Source of the DNA: Algivirga pacifica
GTDB taxonomy: Bacteria > Bacteroidota > Bacteroidia > Cytophagales > Flammeovirgaceae
Assembly: GCF_039543525.1 (NCBI RefSeq)
Contig: NZ_BAABJX010000065.1
Span: 74,458 to 138,457, forward strand
Direction of reading: 5' to 3'
Length of the DNA: 64,000 nt
How positions within the stretch are numbered: the first letter of the stretch is position 1; every line of letters begins with the position of its first letter. The translations under genes and the position numbers were made by a program. Below are positions 34,349 through 42,468 of the stretch, piece after piece. The notes beneath the pieces are model-generated. The model did no database searches. It was not told the DNA's origin and worked only from the letters and a program-made list of their open reading frames with translations.

Positions 34349-35983
34349 TTAAACTTGAGGGGCTTTGATATCAAAGTTTCGTTTGGTGTATAGGAGTTGA
34401 TGGCTGACCATCTCCTTAAAGGCATTCATTAAGTCCCGGTTTCGGAGCTTACGGAGACGGTTCTCGTGCATGACATACATTTCCTGAGGAGTTTTAGTCG
34501 CATTGGGGCCTTTTCCGTCCCTGTATTCGGCTGCTTCGTATTCTATACGCTTTAGTTCTCCTTTCAAGCGGAAGTACTTGGCCTTACGTTTATAGTTCTG
34601 AAAACGGTTCCAGTTCTGCCACCAACCGTTTTTCTTATTTTCTTCGCCAAAGTACCAGGCTGGATCGGCCACATATCCACCGTGATTGACGACGGCCAGA
34701 TATTGAAAATCTGCAGCAGCTACGAGTTCCTTATAGTACTTCAGCCATTGCTCATGCTTCCAGCCTTTGTCATTTTTAAAACTGCCAAAGACATTGCGGG
34801 CAATAACATGCACCATATGCTCTTCATCCATAGGTGTAAATTGCTTGCTGCTATAGTATTTGGCTTTGACGTAGCACCAGAAACGCTGGGCATACTGCAT
34901 ATAGTACTTATGCTCCTTGGCATCCCGACCGTATTGGACCGTTTCGCCGACCGCCGCCGGGCCGCAACCCGCTTTCGTCTGGGCGGAATTCTTTTTGACT
35001 TCTTTCTCCCGGTTTACTTGTGCCGTCCGTTTTTCCGTCCCTTCTTTTCTTTCGTCTCCGAAAAAAATCTGCGTGCCGGGCAACATTTCTTTAAGCTCCT
35101 TGGGGTGAGTTGCTTCCTTTTCGGAGTTATTCACCTTATCAACATGACTACTATTTTTAAGAACTTTATTTCTATTCTGTATAGAAGAAGATAAAGGGTT
35201 CAAATTTTGGTCGAATCGGACAGAAAAAGGGTTTTCAGAGCCGTTTTTTGATGATTTTGCAGTCCTACTTATCAACGCTATTTTCTGTTGTTCACAATGA
35301 GATGTGAATAACTTTTGAGCTGTGGATAAGTCTTTACGAAAACACAGACGGATTTTTTCCGCTTCATCATCGCCAAAAATGATGTTCCAGTTCACCAATA
35401 ATTCCAGTCCCGCCGAGAAACGATTGCGGTAATGGACCACAAAACCAATCTCTCTCAGACGGTTCAGGTGATTGGTAATCGTGTTTTTGGTACAACCTTC
35501 CAGTGTCGCCAAAGAAGACTGCCGAGTGTAGAGGTAGGGCATGTTATGATAGAAAACTGTCGTCCCTTTTTGACGAGCCTCTTCATAGGTCATCAAGTAC
35601 AGTCGGACTAATTCAAATGCCGTATGTCGGATATTCTTGTGCAAGCGGACCGCTTCCTCCGGATGGTCTACCTTCGTATAAAGGCTTAGATCCTTTGTCA
35701 GACACTGAAAAGAGGCTTGAATATCCAGGCTTAACAAACCGTCCAATTGTCCCTGTATCGCCTTTATTTTTTGGCTGTGATGCTGATACAGCTCCTGTAC
35801 TGACCAGTCAGTATAGGCTCCTTTTCCCGACCGGTACTGACGGGCATCACGACTGATCATGTCCAGGGCATAATAAGCATCCAGGTATGCCTTGCAGCGC
35901 TTATTGGCCCAGGCATAGGTCACGTTGGGGAGGCCCTCAAAGTATTTACATTCTACTTTGGGGATAGTATTGGGTATTCCCAT
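34349..35983 (-). CDS. Putative phage replication protein with winged-helix domain
   Basis: 544 residues. Around residues 165-200 is a helix-turn-helix/winged helix (SLATLEGCTKNTITNHLNRLREIGFVVHYRN). The middle (residues ~270-340) is a poorly conserved Ser/Asn/Lys-rich linker. The C-terminal half has many aromatic and basic residues (AQRFWCYVKAKYY, WKHEQWLKYYKEL, WYFGEENKKNGWW). It is preceded by an unusual structured leader containing a tRNA-like element. Its place in the early operon next to a nuclease suggests a replication initiator or primosome loader. No polymerase or HUH motif is seen. Confidence 0.5.
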   Translation of the reverse strand: MGIPNTIPKVECKYFEGLPNVTYAWANKRCKAYLDAYYALDMISRDARQYRSGKGAYTDWSVQELYQHHSQKIKAIQGQLDGLLSLDIQASFQCLTKDLSLYTKVDHPEEAVRLHKNIRHTAFELVRLYLMTYEEARQKGTTVFYHNMPYLYTRQSSLATLEGCTKNTITNHLNRLREIGFVVHYRNRFSAGLELLVNWNIIFGDDEAEKIRLCFRKDLSTAQKLFTSHCEQQKIALISRTAKSSKNGSENPFSVRFDQNLNPLSSSIQNRNKVLKNSSHVDKVNNSEKEATHPKELKEMLPGTQIFFGDERKEGTEKRTAQVNREKEVKKNSAQTKAGCGPAAVGETVQYGRDAKEHKYYMQYAQRFWCYVKAKYYSSKQFTPMDEEHMVHVIARNVFGSFKNDKGWKHEQWLKYYKELVAAADFQYLAVVNHGGYVADPAWYFGEENKKNGWWQNWNRFQNYKRKAKYFRLKGELKRIEYEAAEYRDGKGPNATKTPQEMYVMHENRLRKLRNRDLMNAFKEMVSHQLLYTKRNFDIKAPQV

Positions 35984-36169
35984 TGTAAATCAAGGGTTTA
36001 AATGGTATATTAAAAATAAGAGATAGGATGGTGGGCTTGTTTTAACAGTCTACCCTCCGAGAACTGTATCAAAAGAGGTCGCTGACAGTCAGTCATTGAG
36101 GTGTCTCCTACAACACATTCAAAATTGATTTCAGATAACAACTGCTGCCAGCTCCCTTCTTTCCTTTCG

Positions 36170-36228
36170 TAATGCGTGAGGAATCGAACCTCTGGACCAT
36201 TTTCAGTCCATGCATCCTTGCCGCATTA
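36170..36228 (-). ncRNA. tRNA-like element with shortened D-arm
   Basis: On the minus strand, TAATGCG and CGCATTA pair as a perfect 7-bp acceptor stem around 45 bases. Inside are a 3-bp mini D-arm (GCA-AGGA-TGC), an anticodon-like stem TGGAC/GTCCA with loop TGAAAATG, and a T-arm GAGG-TTCGATT-CCTC with the invariant TTCGA. At 59 nt it is about 14 short of a true tRNA, the anticodon loop has 8 bases, and one T-stem pair is mismatched. It is therefore a degenerate tRNA or a tRNA mimic rather than a working tRNA. Confidence 0.6.
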
Positions 36229-36229
36229 G

Positions 36230-36279
36230 AAGTGTCTTCCAGTCCACGGCCCGCCAAAGCACTGACAGGAAGACACTTT
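36230..36279 (+). terminator. Long stem-loop followed by T-run (plus-strand terminator)
   Basis: AAGTGTCTTCC pairs with GGAAGACACTT (11 bp) around a 27-base loop and is followed by six T on the plus strand. No plus-strand gene precedes it, so it may end a short antisense RNA covering the tRNA-like element. It may alternatively serve as a structural part of the replication-gene leader. Confidence 0.5.
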
Positions 36280-36296
36280 TTTATTGATTAGTTTCT

Positions 36297-37043
36297 TTAG
36301 ATTAATAGGCCTTCTGGTATTCTTCGGATGGGTAAATCCCCATTGGTTTGCTTACAGGCCGACAAGCGTTTCTTAGCGGTATCCAGCGCTTTGGTGTTTT
36401 GCTCATAGCACTCCTTTAAGTGATGAATTGCCTCTTCCAGTAACTGTCGGGTACGCTCTTCTCCATTCAACTTGGAAAGCAAGTCATCGTGATGCATCAC
36501 CAATTCGTCATATTTACGTTGAAGCGTCTCCTTAGCGGAAATATGCGCTGTGGCAGTAGCCTCTGCATCACTCATCCTGCCCTCTAAACTGCGTTTGGCA
36601 TCTTCCAGTAAATTGCTTGCCTCCTGTGCTTCTTTCAAAGCGTTTTGGAGCGTTACACAGCGGTTGTTTACCTGCACCAATTGGGTCTGTACCGTCGCTG
36701 TCTTTTCGCTCTCTTCCCGCAAGCGATTCGCATGCGTTTCAATCATTTTATTAGCTTCTCTCAAAGCATCCTGAAGCGTTTGGGTATATTTCTTGGCTTC
36801 TGAGAGCTGTTTTACATAGACTGACACTTCATCCGATTTAATCTTGAGAAAGGTATACAGCGCTTTCAAAATCGCCCAGGAAGCATAGAGTACTACCGTA
36901 ACTTTTAAGGACTCAGGCAAAGGTTGATCCGTAAATCCACCCAGAATATAAGCAATCAATAATACGCTGGTGACATGCCAGGCATACGCTTGTAAACGCT
37001 TCGGGGCACTAAGAATGTCGATTACATAAATTAGTTTGGTCAT
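36297..37043 (-). CDS. Membrane-anchored long coiled-coil protein
   Basis: 248 residues. Two close hydrophobic spans near the start (YAWHVTSVLLIAYILGG and VTVVLYASWAILKALYTFL) are followed by ~160 residues of heptad repeat (SEAKKYTQTLQDALREANKM, LEDAKRSLEGRMSDAEATA, LLEEAIHHLKECYEQNTKAL). The topology suggests a membrane-tethered cytoplasmic rod. It lies in the early operon next to a four-span protein 20 bases upstream. Function is unknown; anchoring replication complexes to the membrane would fit. Confidence 0.5.
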   Translation of the reverse strand: MTKLIYVIDILSAPKRLQAYAWHVTSVLLIAYILGGFTDQPLPESLKVTVVLYASWAILKALYTFLKIKSDEVSVYVKQLSEAKKYTQTLQDALREANKMIETHANRLREESEKTATVQTQLVQVNNRCVTLQNALKEAQEASNLLEDAKRSLEGRMSDAEATATAHISAKETLQRKYDELVMHHDDLLSKLNGEERTRQLLEEAIHHLKECYEQNTKALDTAKKRLSACKQTNGDLPIRRIPEGLLI

Positions 37044-37062
37044 GATGGCTGATCCGTGTTAG

Positions 37063-37734
37063 TTAGGCTTGTTTTTTCTTTAAAATGTCAAATTTTGCTA
37101 GAGGGTCTGATGCGCTCCCTTTGTCCAGGAAGACGGTCGTTTCCGCTTGTGTGATTTCCGTTTCCCGTCCGTTGGTGATATTCCGAATCCCTTCTTTCAT
37201 CCAGTAGGAAATATCCTCAATAATCTGTCGATTGCTCTCCTGAATTGTGCGCTTGAGAATCTCATCTTCACTAATGGACTTCGCTGACTGACGGGTGATG
37301 TACGCCGGAAGAAAGGCCATCAAACAGACCAGGCTCATCTTGATCAAAAGCATAGGTTGTGCTAGCACCATGGAAAGGGTCACAGTATCCGGAAGAATGA
37401 TCATCATCAAGCCAATAAAGCTCATGCCTCCTCCGGCGAAACTCACCACCGTAGAAGCGGGGGCAAGTTTCTTCTGCAGACTAAACACTAGGATCGTAAC
37501 CATTACACCTATACTAAACAAAGCGCCAATGATCAGGCTAAATGCGGTCGCCATTCCGTCGGACATCAACGTCCGGAAACGCTCCACAAACAGTGTGCTC
37601 ACGGTATAGGCAGTACCTACGGCATCCACAATCACCATTGCCATAAGCACCATGAAGAGCCCTGAGATCAGGCTCACACTGATCAGGGATGTCAGCGTAA
37701 ACTTGTTTAAGCTGACCAATCTATCAAGTTTCAT
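37063..37734 (-). CDS. Four-span integral membrane protein, unknown
   Basis: 223 residues. Spans are LTSLISVSLISGLFMVLMAMVIV, FSLIIGALFSIGVMVTILVF, VVSFAGGGMSFIGLMMIILP and MLLIKMSLVCLMAFLPAYI. The cytoplasmic tail is charged with an IQESNRQIIEDISYWMKEGI helix. It pairs with the coiled-coil protein encoded next. Two membrane proteins in an early operon are unusual for a temperate phage, and no family is recognised. Confidence 0.5.
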   Translation of the reverse strand: MKLDRLVSLNKFTLTSLISVSLISGLFMVLMAMVIVDAVGTAYTVSTLFVERFRTLMSDGMATAFSLIIGALFSIGVMVTILVFSLQKKLAPASTVVSFAGGGMSFIGLMMIILPDTVTLSMVLAQPMLLIKMSLVCLMAFLPAYITRQSAKSISEDEILKRTIQESNRQIIEDISYWMKEGIRNITNGRETEITQAETTVFLDKGSASDPLAKFDILKKKQA

Positions 37735-37787
37735 GTTGTTGAATTATTTAAAATCGGATTTGGGTTTTCAATACATCATGCAAGTAA

Positions 37788-38042
37788 CTAAAGGACTTCA
37801 ATCACATGCTCTCTATAAGCTTGAGCGACCTCCATTAAGACGTCCAGCTCTTCTGCCTGTTTACTTTTCATTTCCTTTAAAAACAGTTGTTTGCCTTCTT
37901 TCCATGCCAACTGACTATCAAATTCCAGTAGATAGCGTTCCTTCTGATGATGGATGACATAGACACCGGTTGCTTTACTTTTTCCCGCCCAGACATGATC
38001 GGACAATGGCTTGAAACAGCTTACTCCAATGGGTTTTCGCAT
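37788..38042 (-). CDS. Small early protein, unknown
   Basis: 84 residues from the ATG at 38042, which leaves 13 bases after the preceding gene; the longer frame from 38144 would overlap that gene by 89 bases. The sequence has IGVSCFKPLSDHVWAGKSKATGVYVIHHQKERYLLEF, a single mixed alpha/beta domain. No family is recognised. Confidence 0.45.
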   Translation of the reverse strand: MRKPIGVSCFKPLSDHVWAGKSKATGVYVIHHQKERYLLEFDSQLAWKEGKQLFLKEMKSKQAEELDVLMEVAQAYREHVIEVL

Positions 38043-38055
38043 CCCTAAAAGCCAT

Positions 38056-38268
38056 TTACTTTTCCTCGAAGAAACATGTGTGCGTGGTGTTAAGTACCCC
38101 TGCGCTATCCCTGGTTTTTCCGCTTCGGAGAAAAAACCCTTCACCGATCAATGCTTGATAATCCTCCTCATGCATATAAATCTTTCGGCAACTTTCCCGG
38201 GTATACAGGTTACACACCACATACTCACCTTGCTGTCTCACCACATCAATTTGAACCTTATGCTTCAT
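38056..38268 (-). CDS. Small early protein, unknown
   Basis: 70 residues (KVQIDVVRQQGEYVVCNLYTRESCRKIYMHEEDYQALIGEGFF). It looks like a short beta-hairpin domain with two Cys. It starts 3 bases after the stop of the helix-turn-helix gene, so it is coupled in the early operon. No function is assigned. Confidence 0.45.
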   Translation of the reverse strand: MKHKVQIDVVRQQGEYVVCNLYTRESCRKIYMHEEDYQALIGEGFFLRSGKTRDSAGVLNTTHTCFFEEK

Positions 38269-38271
38269 GAC

Positions 38272-38589
38272 CTAGTACTTGTGTTTTAGGATAGCCATTT
38301 TAGCCATTTGCTTTAGCTCCATGCTGCAAGGAACACGATTGCTCTTGCTCAGGAAGTGCTGATCTATCTCTGTTCTCCGGAAGTATACCTTACGGACACC
38401 CGGCTTCTTAAAGTGCGGTAATTCTCCCGTAGAGATATAGCGGTAAACGGTCGGCAAAGATACGCCCAGATAGATGGCCACATCTTCCACCCCCATCACT
38501 TCCTTGTGGATGACATTGTACAGGTCCAGTTGTTGTTTTAGGCTTTGGGTCACTGCCTCAGTGATCAAGTTGATTTCATTTGTGCTCAT
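38272..38589 (-). CDS. Excisionase-like helix-turn-helix protein
   Basis: 105 residues. A helical N-terminus is followed by MGVEDVAIYLGVSLPTVYRYISTGELPHFKKPGVRKVYFRRTEIDQHFL, the winged MerR/HTH_17 module of phage excisionases. It is second in the early operon, 4 bases after the ribbon-helix-helix gene. A role in excision together with the integrase 10 kb away, or in early transcription control, is likely. Confidence 0.65.
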   Translation of the reverse strand: MSTNEINLITEAVTQSLKQQLDLYNVIHKEVMGVEDVAIYLGVSLPTVYRYISTGELPHFKKPGVRKVYFRRTEIDQHFLSKSNRVPCSMELKQMAKMAILKHKY

Positions 38590-38593
38590 GATT

Positions 38594-38788
38594 CTAATAG
38601 TTTTGGTTTTTCAATTCGTAATTACTGATCAGAAAGCGGATGACTGCAGAGTCTCCTCTAGCGCCAATTTCATTGGCAATTCTAATAATCTTGTCCTGTT
38701 GGCTTTCAGAAATGCGTAACCCTTTGTGGATGCTAAAGTCCTCTCTTTTGGGTTTTTGATGCTTTTTTGGGTTTGTTAATGAATCCAT
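38594..38788 (-). CDS. Ribbon-helix-helix-like DNA-binding protein, first early gene
   Basis: 64 residues: a basic N-terminal tail, then IHKGLRISESQQDKIIRIANEIGARGDSAVIRFLISNYE, matching the strand-helix-helix pattern of small Arc/MetJ-like repressors. It diverges from the repressor gene across a palindromic operator, so it is positioned like a Cro/early antirepressor. Confidence 0.55.
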   Translation of the reverse strand: MDSLTNPKKHQKPKREDFSIHKGLRISESQQDKIIRIANEIGARGDSAVIRFLISNYELKNQNY

Positions 38789-38833
38789 ATTAACTAAATT
38801 GTATAGTCAAAGTGTTTCTGTTGTTGCACACCA

Positions 38834-38841
38834 CAATTATA
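38834..38841 (-). promoter_or_regulatory. Candidate early promoter -7 box
   Basis: On the minus strand this reads TATAATTG, one mismatch from TAnnTTTG, with the operator palindrome exactly over its -33 side. Repressor binding would block it. Confidence 0.4.
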
Positions 38842-38857
38842 TCGAACTAAAGTTCGA
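38842..38857. promoter_or_regulatory. Repressor operator, perfect 16-bp palindrome
   Basis: TCGAACT-AA-AGTTCGA lies between the divergent repressor and early operon. A second half-site AGTTCG is at 38870-38875 in front of the repressor start, and further TTCGAA-containing matches lie inside the repressor gene (39007-39014 and 39030-39038). This fits dimer binding by a CI-type repressor and autoregulation. Confidence 0.7.
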
Positions 38858-38900
38858 ATAACAAATTTTAGTTCGGTTAATTTTTCAATACTTTTTCATT

Positions 38901-39560
38901 GTGAGCGATATATCATTAAGAATCAGAGAGATAAAAGAATATAAAAATCTAAACAATTCAACCTTCGGTGAATTACTTGGATATTCTGATGTAGCTATAG
39001 GCAAAGTTTCGAACGGATCATCCAAACCAAAGTTCGAAATGATGGAGGCTATTGTAAAAAAAATACCTGAGATTAATCCAACTTGGCTACTTACCGGAGA
39101 AGGTAAAATGCTAAAAAACATAGCTTTTGAAGAAAATTCTGATACTTCAAATCAGCAAGGAATCCCCTTTTTTGAACTTAGAGCTGAAGCCGGTTTCCCA
39201 GGCAACGGCATCGATGGGAAAATATCACCCGACGCTTACTATCGCCTTCCAGATGACTTCAAAGGAGACAATGTATTTGTGACCGATGTATGGGGAGACT
39301 CCATGAGCCCACAATACAACTCTGGAGACAAAATCATCTGCCGCTTGATTGATAGCCTGACTTTTATTCAATGGGGAAGAGCCTACGTGATTGATACCTT
39401 TAGCCAAGGGATCTTACTGAAAACGCTCCGAGTAGCGGATCAGGAGGATGCTGTAAAATGTGTAAGCGAGAACAAGGAGAAGTATGATCCTTTTTTGCTG
39501 CCAAAGAAGGAGATTAAGAAGATTGCATTGGTGTTGGCATTGTTGAGGAAGGAGGGGTGA
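38901..39560 (+). CDS. CI/LexA-type phage repressor with S24 peptidase domain
   Basis: 219 residues, GTG start. The N-terminal HTH (residues ~3-65) contains NSTFGELLGYSDVAIGKVSNGSSKPKFEMMEAIVKKIPEINPTWLLTGEG. A linker with the cleavable Ala-Gly (RAEAGFPGNG) leads to the S24 domain with the catalytic Ser in VWGDSMSPQYNSGD and Lys in GILLKTLR. It therefore holds lysogeny and is probably inactivated by RecA-dependent self-cleavage. It faces the early operon across a perfect palindrome. Its presence shows the element is, or was, a true temperate phage. Confidence 0.88.
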   Translation: MSDISLRIREIKEYKNLNNSTFGELLGYSDVAIGKVSNGSSKPKFEMMEAIVKKIPEINPTWLLTGEGKMLKNIAFEENSDTSNQQGIPFFELRAEAGFPGNGIDGKISPDAYYRLPDDFKGDNVFVTDVWGDSMSPQYNSGDKIICRLIDSLTFIQWGRAYVIDTFSQGILLKTLRVADQEDAVKCVSENKEKYDPFLLPKKEIKKIALVLALLRKEG

Positions 39561-39654
39561 TTATAACTGTAGCTATTTTACAATCGATTTTAAAACTAAA
39601 CTTATTACTACAAAAGTTAGTGAAATTTACTACTTACTATCTACTATTTAAAAT

Positions 39655-40431
39655 ATGGATAATACTTTCACCGAAAGAATCAGTGAATCAGAACTTTATC
39701 AGAGAAGAAAAGATAAACTTATAAAAAAGCTACAAAGTTATGAAGATAGTAAAGTGAGTAGCTCTACAGGAGTTTTTTCAATTGCAATCCTCATTATTTT
39801 TGGATTATGTTCACTATTCTATTACTTGCTCCCAAACCTCAAAATACTTGGTGAATTTACTACCATTATTTTTATAGTAGGTTTTGCTCTAGCTTCAGGT
39901 TTACTTTTAACTATTAATAGAATAAGAGCTTTTTTTACTAAAAGACAGATAGAAGATATTGATTGGAAATTAGTAAAACTCAGTAAAGAACAATTACAGT
40001 TAAAACTTAATGAGGATTTTTTCACCAATCTAGTAGGGATAAACTTTAAACACTTAGATGAGTATTACTATCAAACACAACATCAGGCAAGAAAAAGCTT
40101 CAATGTGTCTATTTTTGCTTCTGTTACTAGCTTCATCATAATTGTGATTGGGATTTTCATGATGTATCAAGATAAATCAACTTCTGCCTACATAACCACT
40201 GGAACCGGTGTTCTTAGTGAGTTTATCGCTGCAATATTTTTCTACTTGTACAATAGGACTATTCTCAAAATGTCAGAGTACCATCAAAAATTGGTTGTTA
40301 CACAAAATATAAATCTATCTCTGAAAATGACGGAAGAAATGGAAGGAGAAGATAAAGCTAAAGCCCAGGCTTTAATTATTGATAGACTTACCCAAGATAT
40401 CAATAAACATTTGTCTCAAAAACAATCGTAA
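39655..40431 (+). CDS. Membrane protein resembling TRADD-N-associated predicted immunity proteins
   Basis: 258 residues with four spans in two pairs (VFSIAILIIFGLCSLFYYLL with FTTIIFIVGFALASGLLLTI; VSIFASVTSFIIIVIGIFMMY with GVLSEFIAAIFFYLYNRTI). The stretch YYYQTQHQARKSFNVSIFAS... EFIAAIFFYLYNRTILKMSEYHQKLV...QNINLSLKM matches my memory of the two-TM module found next to TRADD-N and other death-fold domains in predicted bacterial immunity proteins. It lies just after the repressor, a usual spot for cargo. An abortive-infection membrane effector is plausible. A profile search would decide. Confidence 0.5.
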   Translation: MDNTFTERISESELYQRRKDKLIKKLQSYEDSKVSSSTGVFSIAILIIFGLCSLFYYLLPNLKILGEFTTIIFIVGFALASGLLLTINRIRAFFTKRQIEDIDWKLVKLSKEQLQLKLNEDFFTNLVGINFKHLDEYYYQTQHQARKSFNVSIFASVTSFIIIVIGIFMMYQDKSTSAYITTGTGVLSEFIAAIFFYLYNRTILKMSEYHQKLVVTQNINLSLKMTEEMEGEDKAKAQALIIDRLTQDINKHLSQKQS

Positions 40432-40512
40432 GATATCCCTGTTAATCAATGACATTAACCTCTAGGAGGCCAATTATATCAACTGCAATAACACAACATA
40501 TTTTTTGTATCA

Positions 40513-41112
40513 ATGAAACCATTTTTCTTTAAGCTTTCTCCATGGGTATTAGTAGCATCTCTTTATCTAGTTCCTTTATTATTAAACCTTTTCATAAAAA
40601 TTGCGACTTCCATGCATTGGCCACAGCCAATTCCATGGTACGTCTTTCACATAGCTAAATATGGGTCATTGATAGCTGTTTTCGCATGGAGCATTCAGAT
40701 ACATAATTATTTTAAAAAACAACAAGGCTATATCATCGGAGGATTTTTGACATTCTTCTCATTGTGGTTTATTCTCAATAGTCTTCTTTTTATTTTTAAC
40801 TACTTTCCTCCTTATGAATGGTTAGGGGGATTTTTTGTAGTGGAAAACTTGACAGTCAAAGAAGCTGCTATGGCTTATAAGTATATTTTTAATTCAATTT
40901 TCGGACTTGAACATATCGCTGGCGTTACTTGCTTATCCATACTATCATTTAATATCCAACAGATCATCAATCCAACGTGGCGACTATCACAAAAGAAGAA
41001 AATAGGTATTGTACTTGTCTTCTTTTTATGTTCTCCGATAGGTGCTTGGATGTTACAACGAAACGCTCTAAAAGCTTATACCAAACAGGAAAATGATACT
41101 GTACTAATTTAA
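40513..41112 (+). CDS. Five-span integral membrane protein, unknown
   Basis: 199 residues. Hydrophobic spans are WVLVASLYLVPLLLNLFIKI, FHIAKYGSLIAVFAWSI, GFLTFFSLWFILNSLLFIF, FGLEHIAGVTCLSILSFNI and KKIGIVLVFFLCSPIGAWML. Only short loops separate them. It is AT-rich and in line with the cargo genes; the family is unrecognised. A role with the neighbouring membrane protein is possible. Confidence 0.5.
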   Translation: MKPFFFKLSPWVLVASLYLVPLLLNLFIKIATSMHWPQPIPWYVFHIAKYGSLIAVFAWSIQIHNYFKKQQGYIIGGFLTFFSLWFILNSLLFIFNYFPPYEWLGGFFVVENLTVKEAAMAYKYIFNSIFGLEHIAGVTCLSILSFNIQQIINPTWRLSQKKKIGIVLVFFLCSPIGAWMLQRNALKAYTKQENDTVLI

Positions 41113-41171
41113 GAAGGTACAAAACACTAATAACTACTTATCTACGAACTTTTTATTATATCGCTGTAACA

Positions 41172-42449
41172 ATGAGATTCATAATAGCACTGATCGTTTG
41201 TTTATCACTTTTTAATTGCACCCAGCAGTCATCTAAAAAACAGGAAACTACTGTTGTAGAGACAAAAACTATCACAAAACATTCCCAAGTCCAAAATCAA
41301 ACGGATTCTACACATTCCTTAAAACAAGAACACTCAGAGAAGGTTAATGACATCGTTGCTTTCATCCATGAGAACAAAGTGAACTCTAAAGTGAATTTGC
41401 CTTTGCCTGAAACAAAGTTTTATAAGGACTGGGAATTCCGATTTGTAAATATCTCTGCAGAAGCATATCATAAATTATACGAACAACAACTAACAAGAGA
41501 AGAGGAAAGTCCTTGGCAAATTGTAGAAGACAAAGACTCCATATTTTTCATACCATTGCTTAATGGACAATACGATACTTTAACCAATAATACGGGTCCA
41601 GATGCAGAGACTGAATATAGACAGTGGGAGTTTGACCATTATTGGAAAGACAAAAACCTTATCAGCTACTCTTCAGATATGTGGGAAGCTAGAGGCCATT
41701 TAATGAAGAACCTTGATAAGGGACAAACCATTTGGGTATGGGATGATCAGCTTTTATCTCCAGATGGTAATTGGGCATACGTGGGAGCCATGGGCTTAAT
41801 TCACCATTATAATGGTATTCAACTCATAAAGACAGATAATGACACCTTGTACATTCCTTATAAAGAGGAAATCCCCAATTGGTATCCCGATAGCGCTGCC
41901 TGGGTAAGCGACAACATTCTTGTATTTAATAGGAGTCAGTTCAATATACAAGATAGAGAGATTATCGACCTCCAACAACCTGACTACCCCAATGAATACA
42001 CTGCATTAATCATTAAAAAAAGTGATTGTACTTTTAATAATGACCTCAAGACTCTATCCCTTGAGTGGGCTAATGAGACCAAACTAAAAGGCAAAATAAG
42101 TTGGTCTGAAGACAAGCAACTATGCCACATTTTTCACTATGACAAAAAATATACCTTAAGAAGAGGAGGTTGTTACCACTTCGGTGAGACAGTCACTAAA
42201 GAAACTTACGGTAACTCTCTTGAAGATGAGGATGAGTGGATAGATGAATTAATCCAATTGAGTGAAGCTGTTAATTTTTCACGTATCAAAGAACTACTAG
42301 AGAACAAGCAATACAACATAGAAACAAAAGAAAACCTATTACTGCTGCACTTAATTAATGATGGCGAAGACCTCCCTATCATAGAGCCTATTTCCATAAA
42401 AAGAATAGGACAAAAATATATTATTACGATAAGTCAATATTATAATTAA
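41172..42449 (+). CDS. Lipoprotein of unknown function
   Basis: 425 residues with a lipoprotein signal (IIALIVCLSLFNC, Cys near residue 15), then a Ser/Gln/Lys/Thr-rich spacer. The mature part contains WDDQLLSPDGNWAYVGAMGLIHHYNG and WVSDNILVFNRSQFNI, which resemble a beta-propeller-like or WD-like fold, followed by acidic regions. A strong terminator follows directly. It could be a surface receptor-blocking protein, but nothing proves it. Confidence 0.5.
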   Translation: MRFIIALIVCLSLFNCTQQSSKKQETTVVETKTITKHSQVQNQTDSTHSLKQEHSEKVNDIVAFIHENKVNSKVNLPLPETKFYKDWEFRFVNISAEAYHKLYEQQLTREEESPWQIVEDKDSIFFIPLLNGQYDTLTNNTGPDAETEYRQWEFDHYWKDKNLISYSSDMWEARGHLMKNLDKGQTIWVWDDQLLSPDGNWAYVGAMGLIHHYNGIQLIKTDNDTLYIPYKEEIPNWYPDSAAWVSDNILVFNRSQFNIQDREIIDLQQPDYPNEYTALIIKKSDCTFNNDLKTLSLEWANETKLKGKISWSEDKQLCHIFHYDKKYTLRRGGCYHFGETVTKETYGNSLEDEDEWIDELIQLSEAVNFSRIKELLENKQYNIETKENLLLLHLINDGEDLPIIEPISIKRIGQKYIITISQYYN

Positions 42450-42468
42450 ATATCCAATAGGTTCTCTC

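Larger units (their letters stand above)
35984..36296 (-). promoter_or_regulatory. Structured leader of the replication gene, candidate origin
   Basis: 313 bases without a gene, upstream (minus strand) of the replication protein and downstream of a membrane-protein gene. In minus-strand order it holds a long stem-loop (36230-36278), a tRNA-like fold (36170-36228) and about 185 unstructured bases. Phage origins and copy-control RNAs are commonly sited here; that role is inferred. Confidence 0.4.

Noticed and set aside
36170..36228. Functional tRNA-Phe (loop reading GAA)
   Set aside because: The D-arm is too short, the anticodon loop has eight bases and lacks a properly placed U33, and the T-stem has a mismatch.
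38043..38144. Longer start for the 84-residue early gene
   Set aside because: The added residues are a shadow of the preceding gene in another frame, with 89 bases of overlap.
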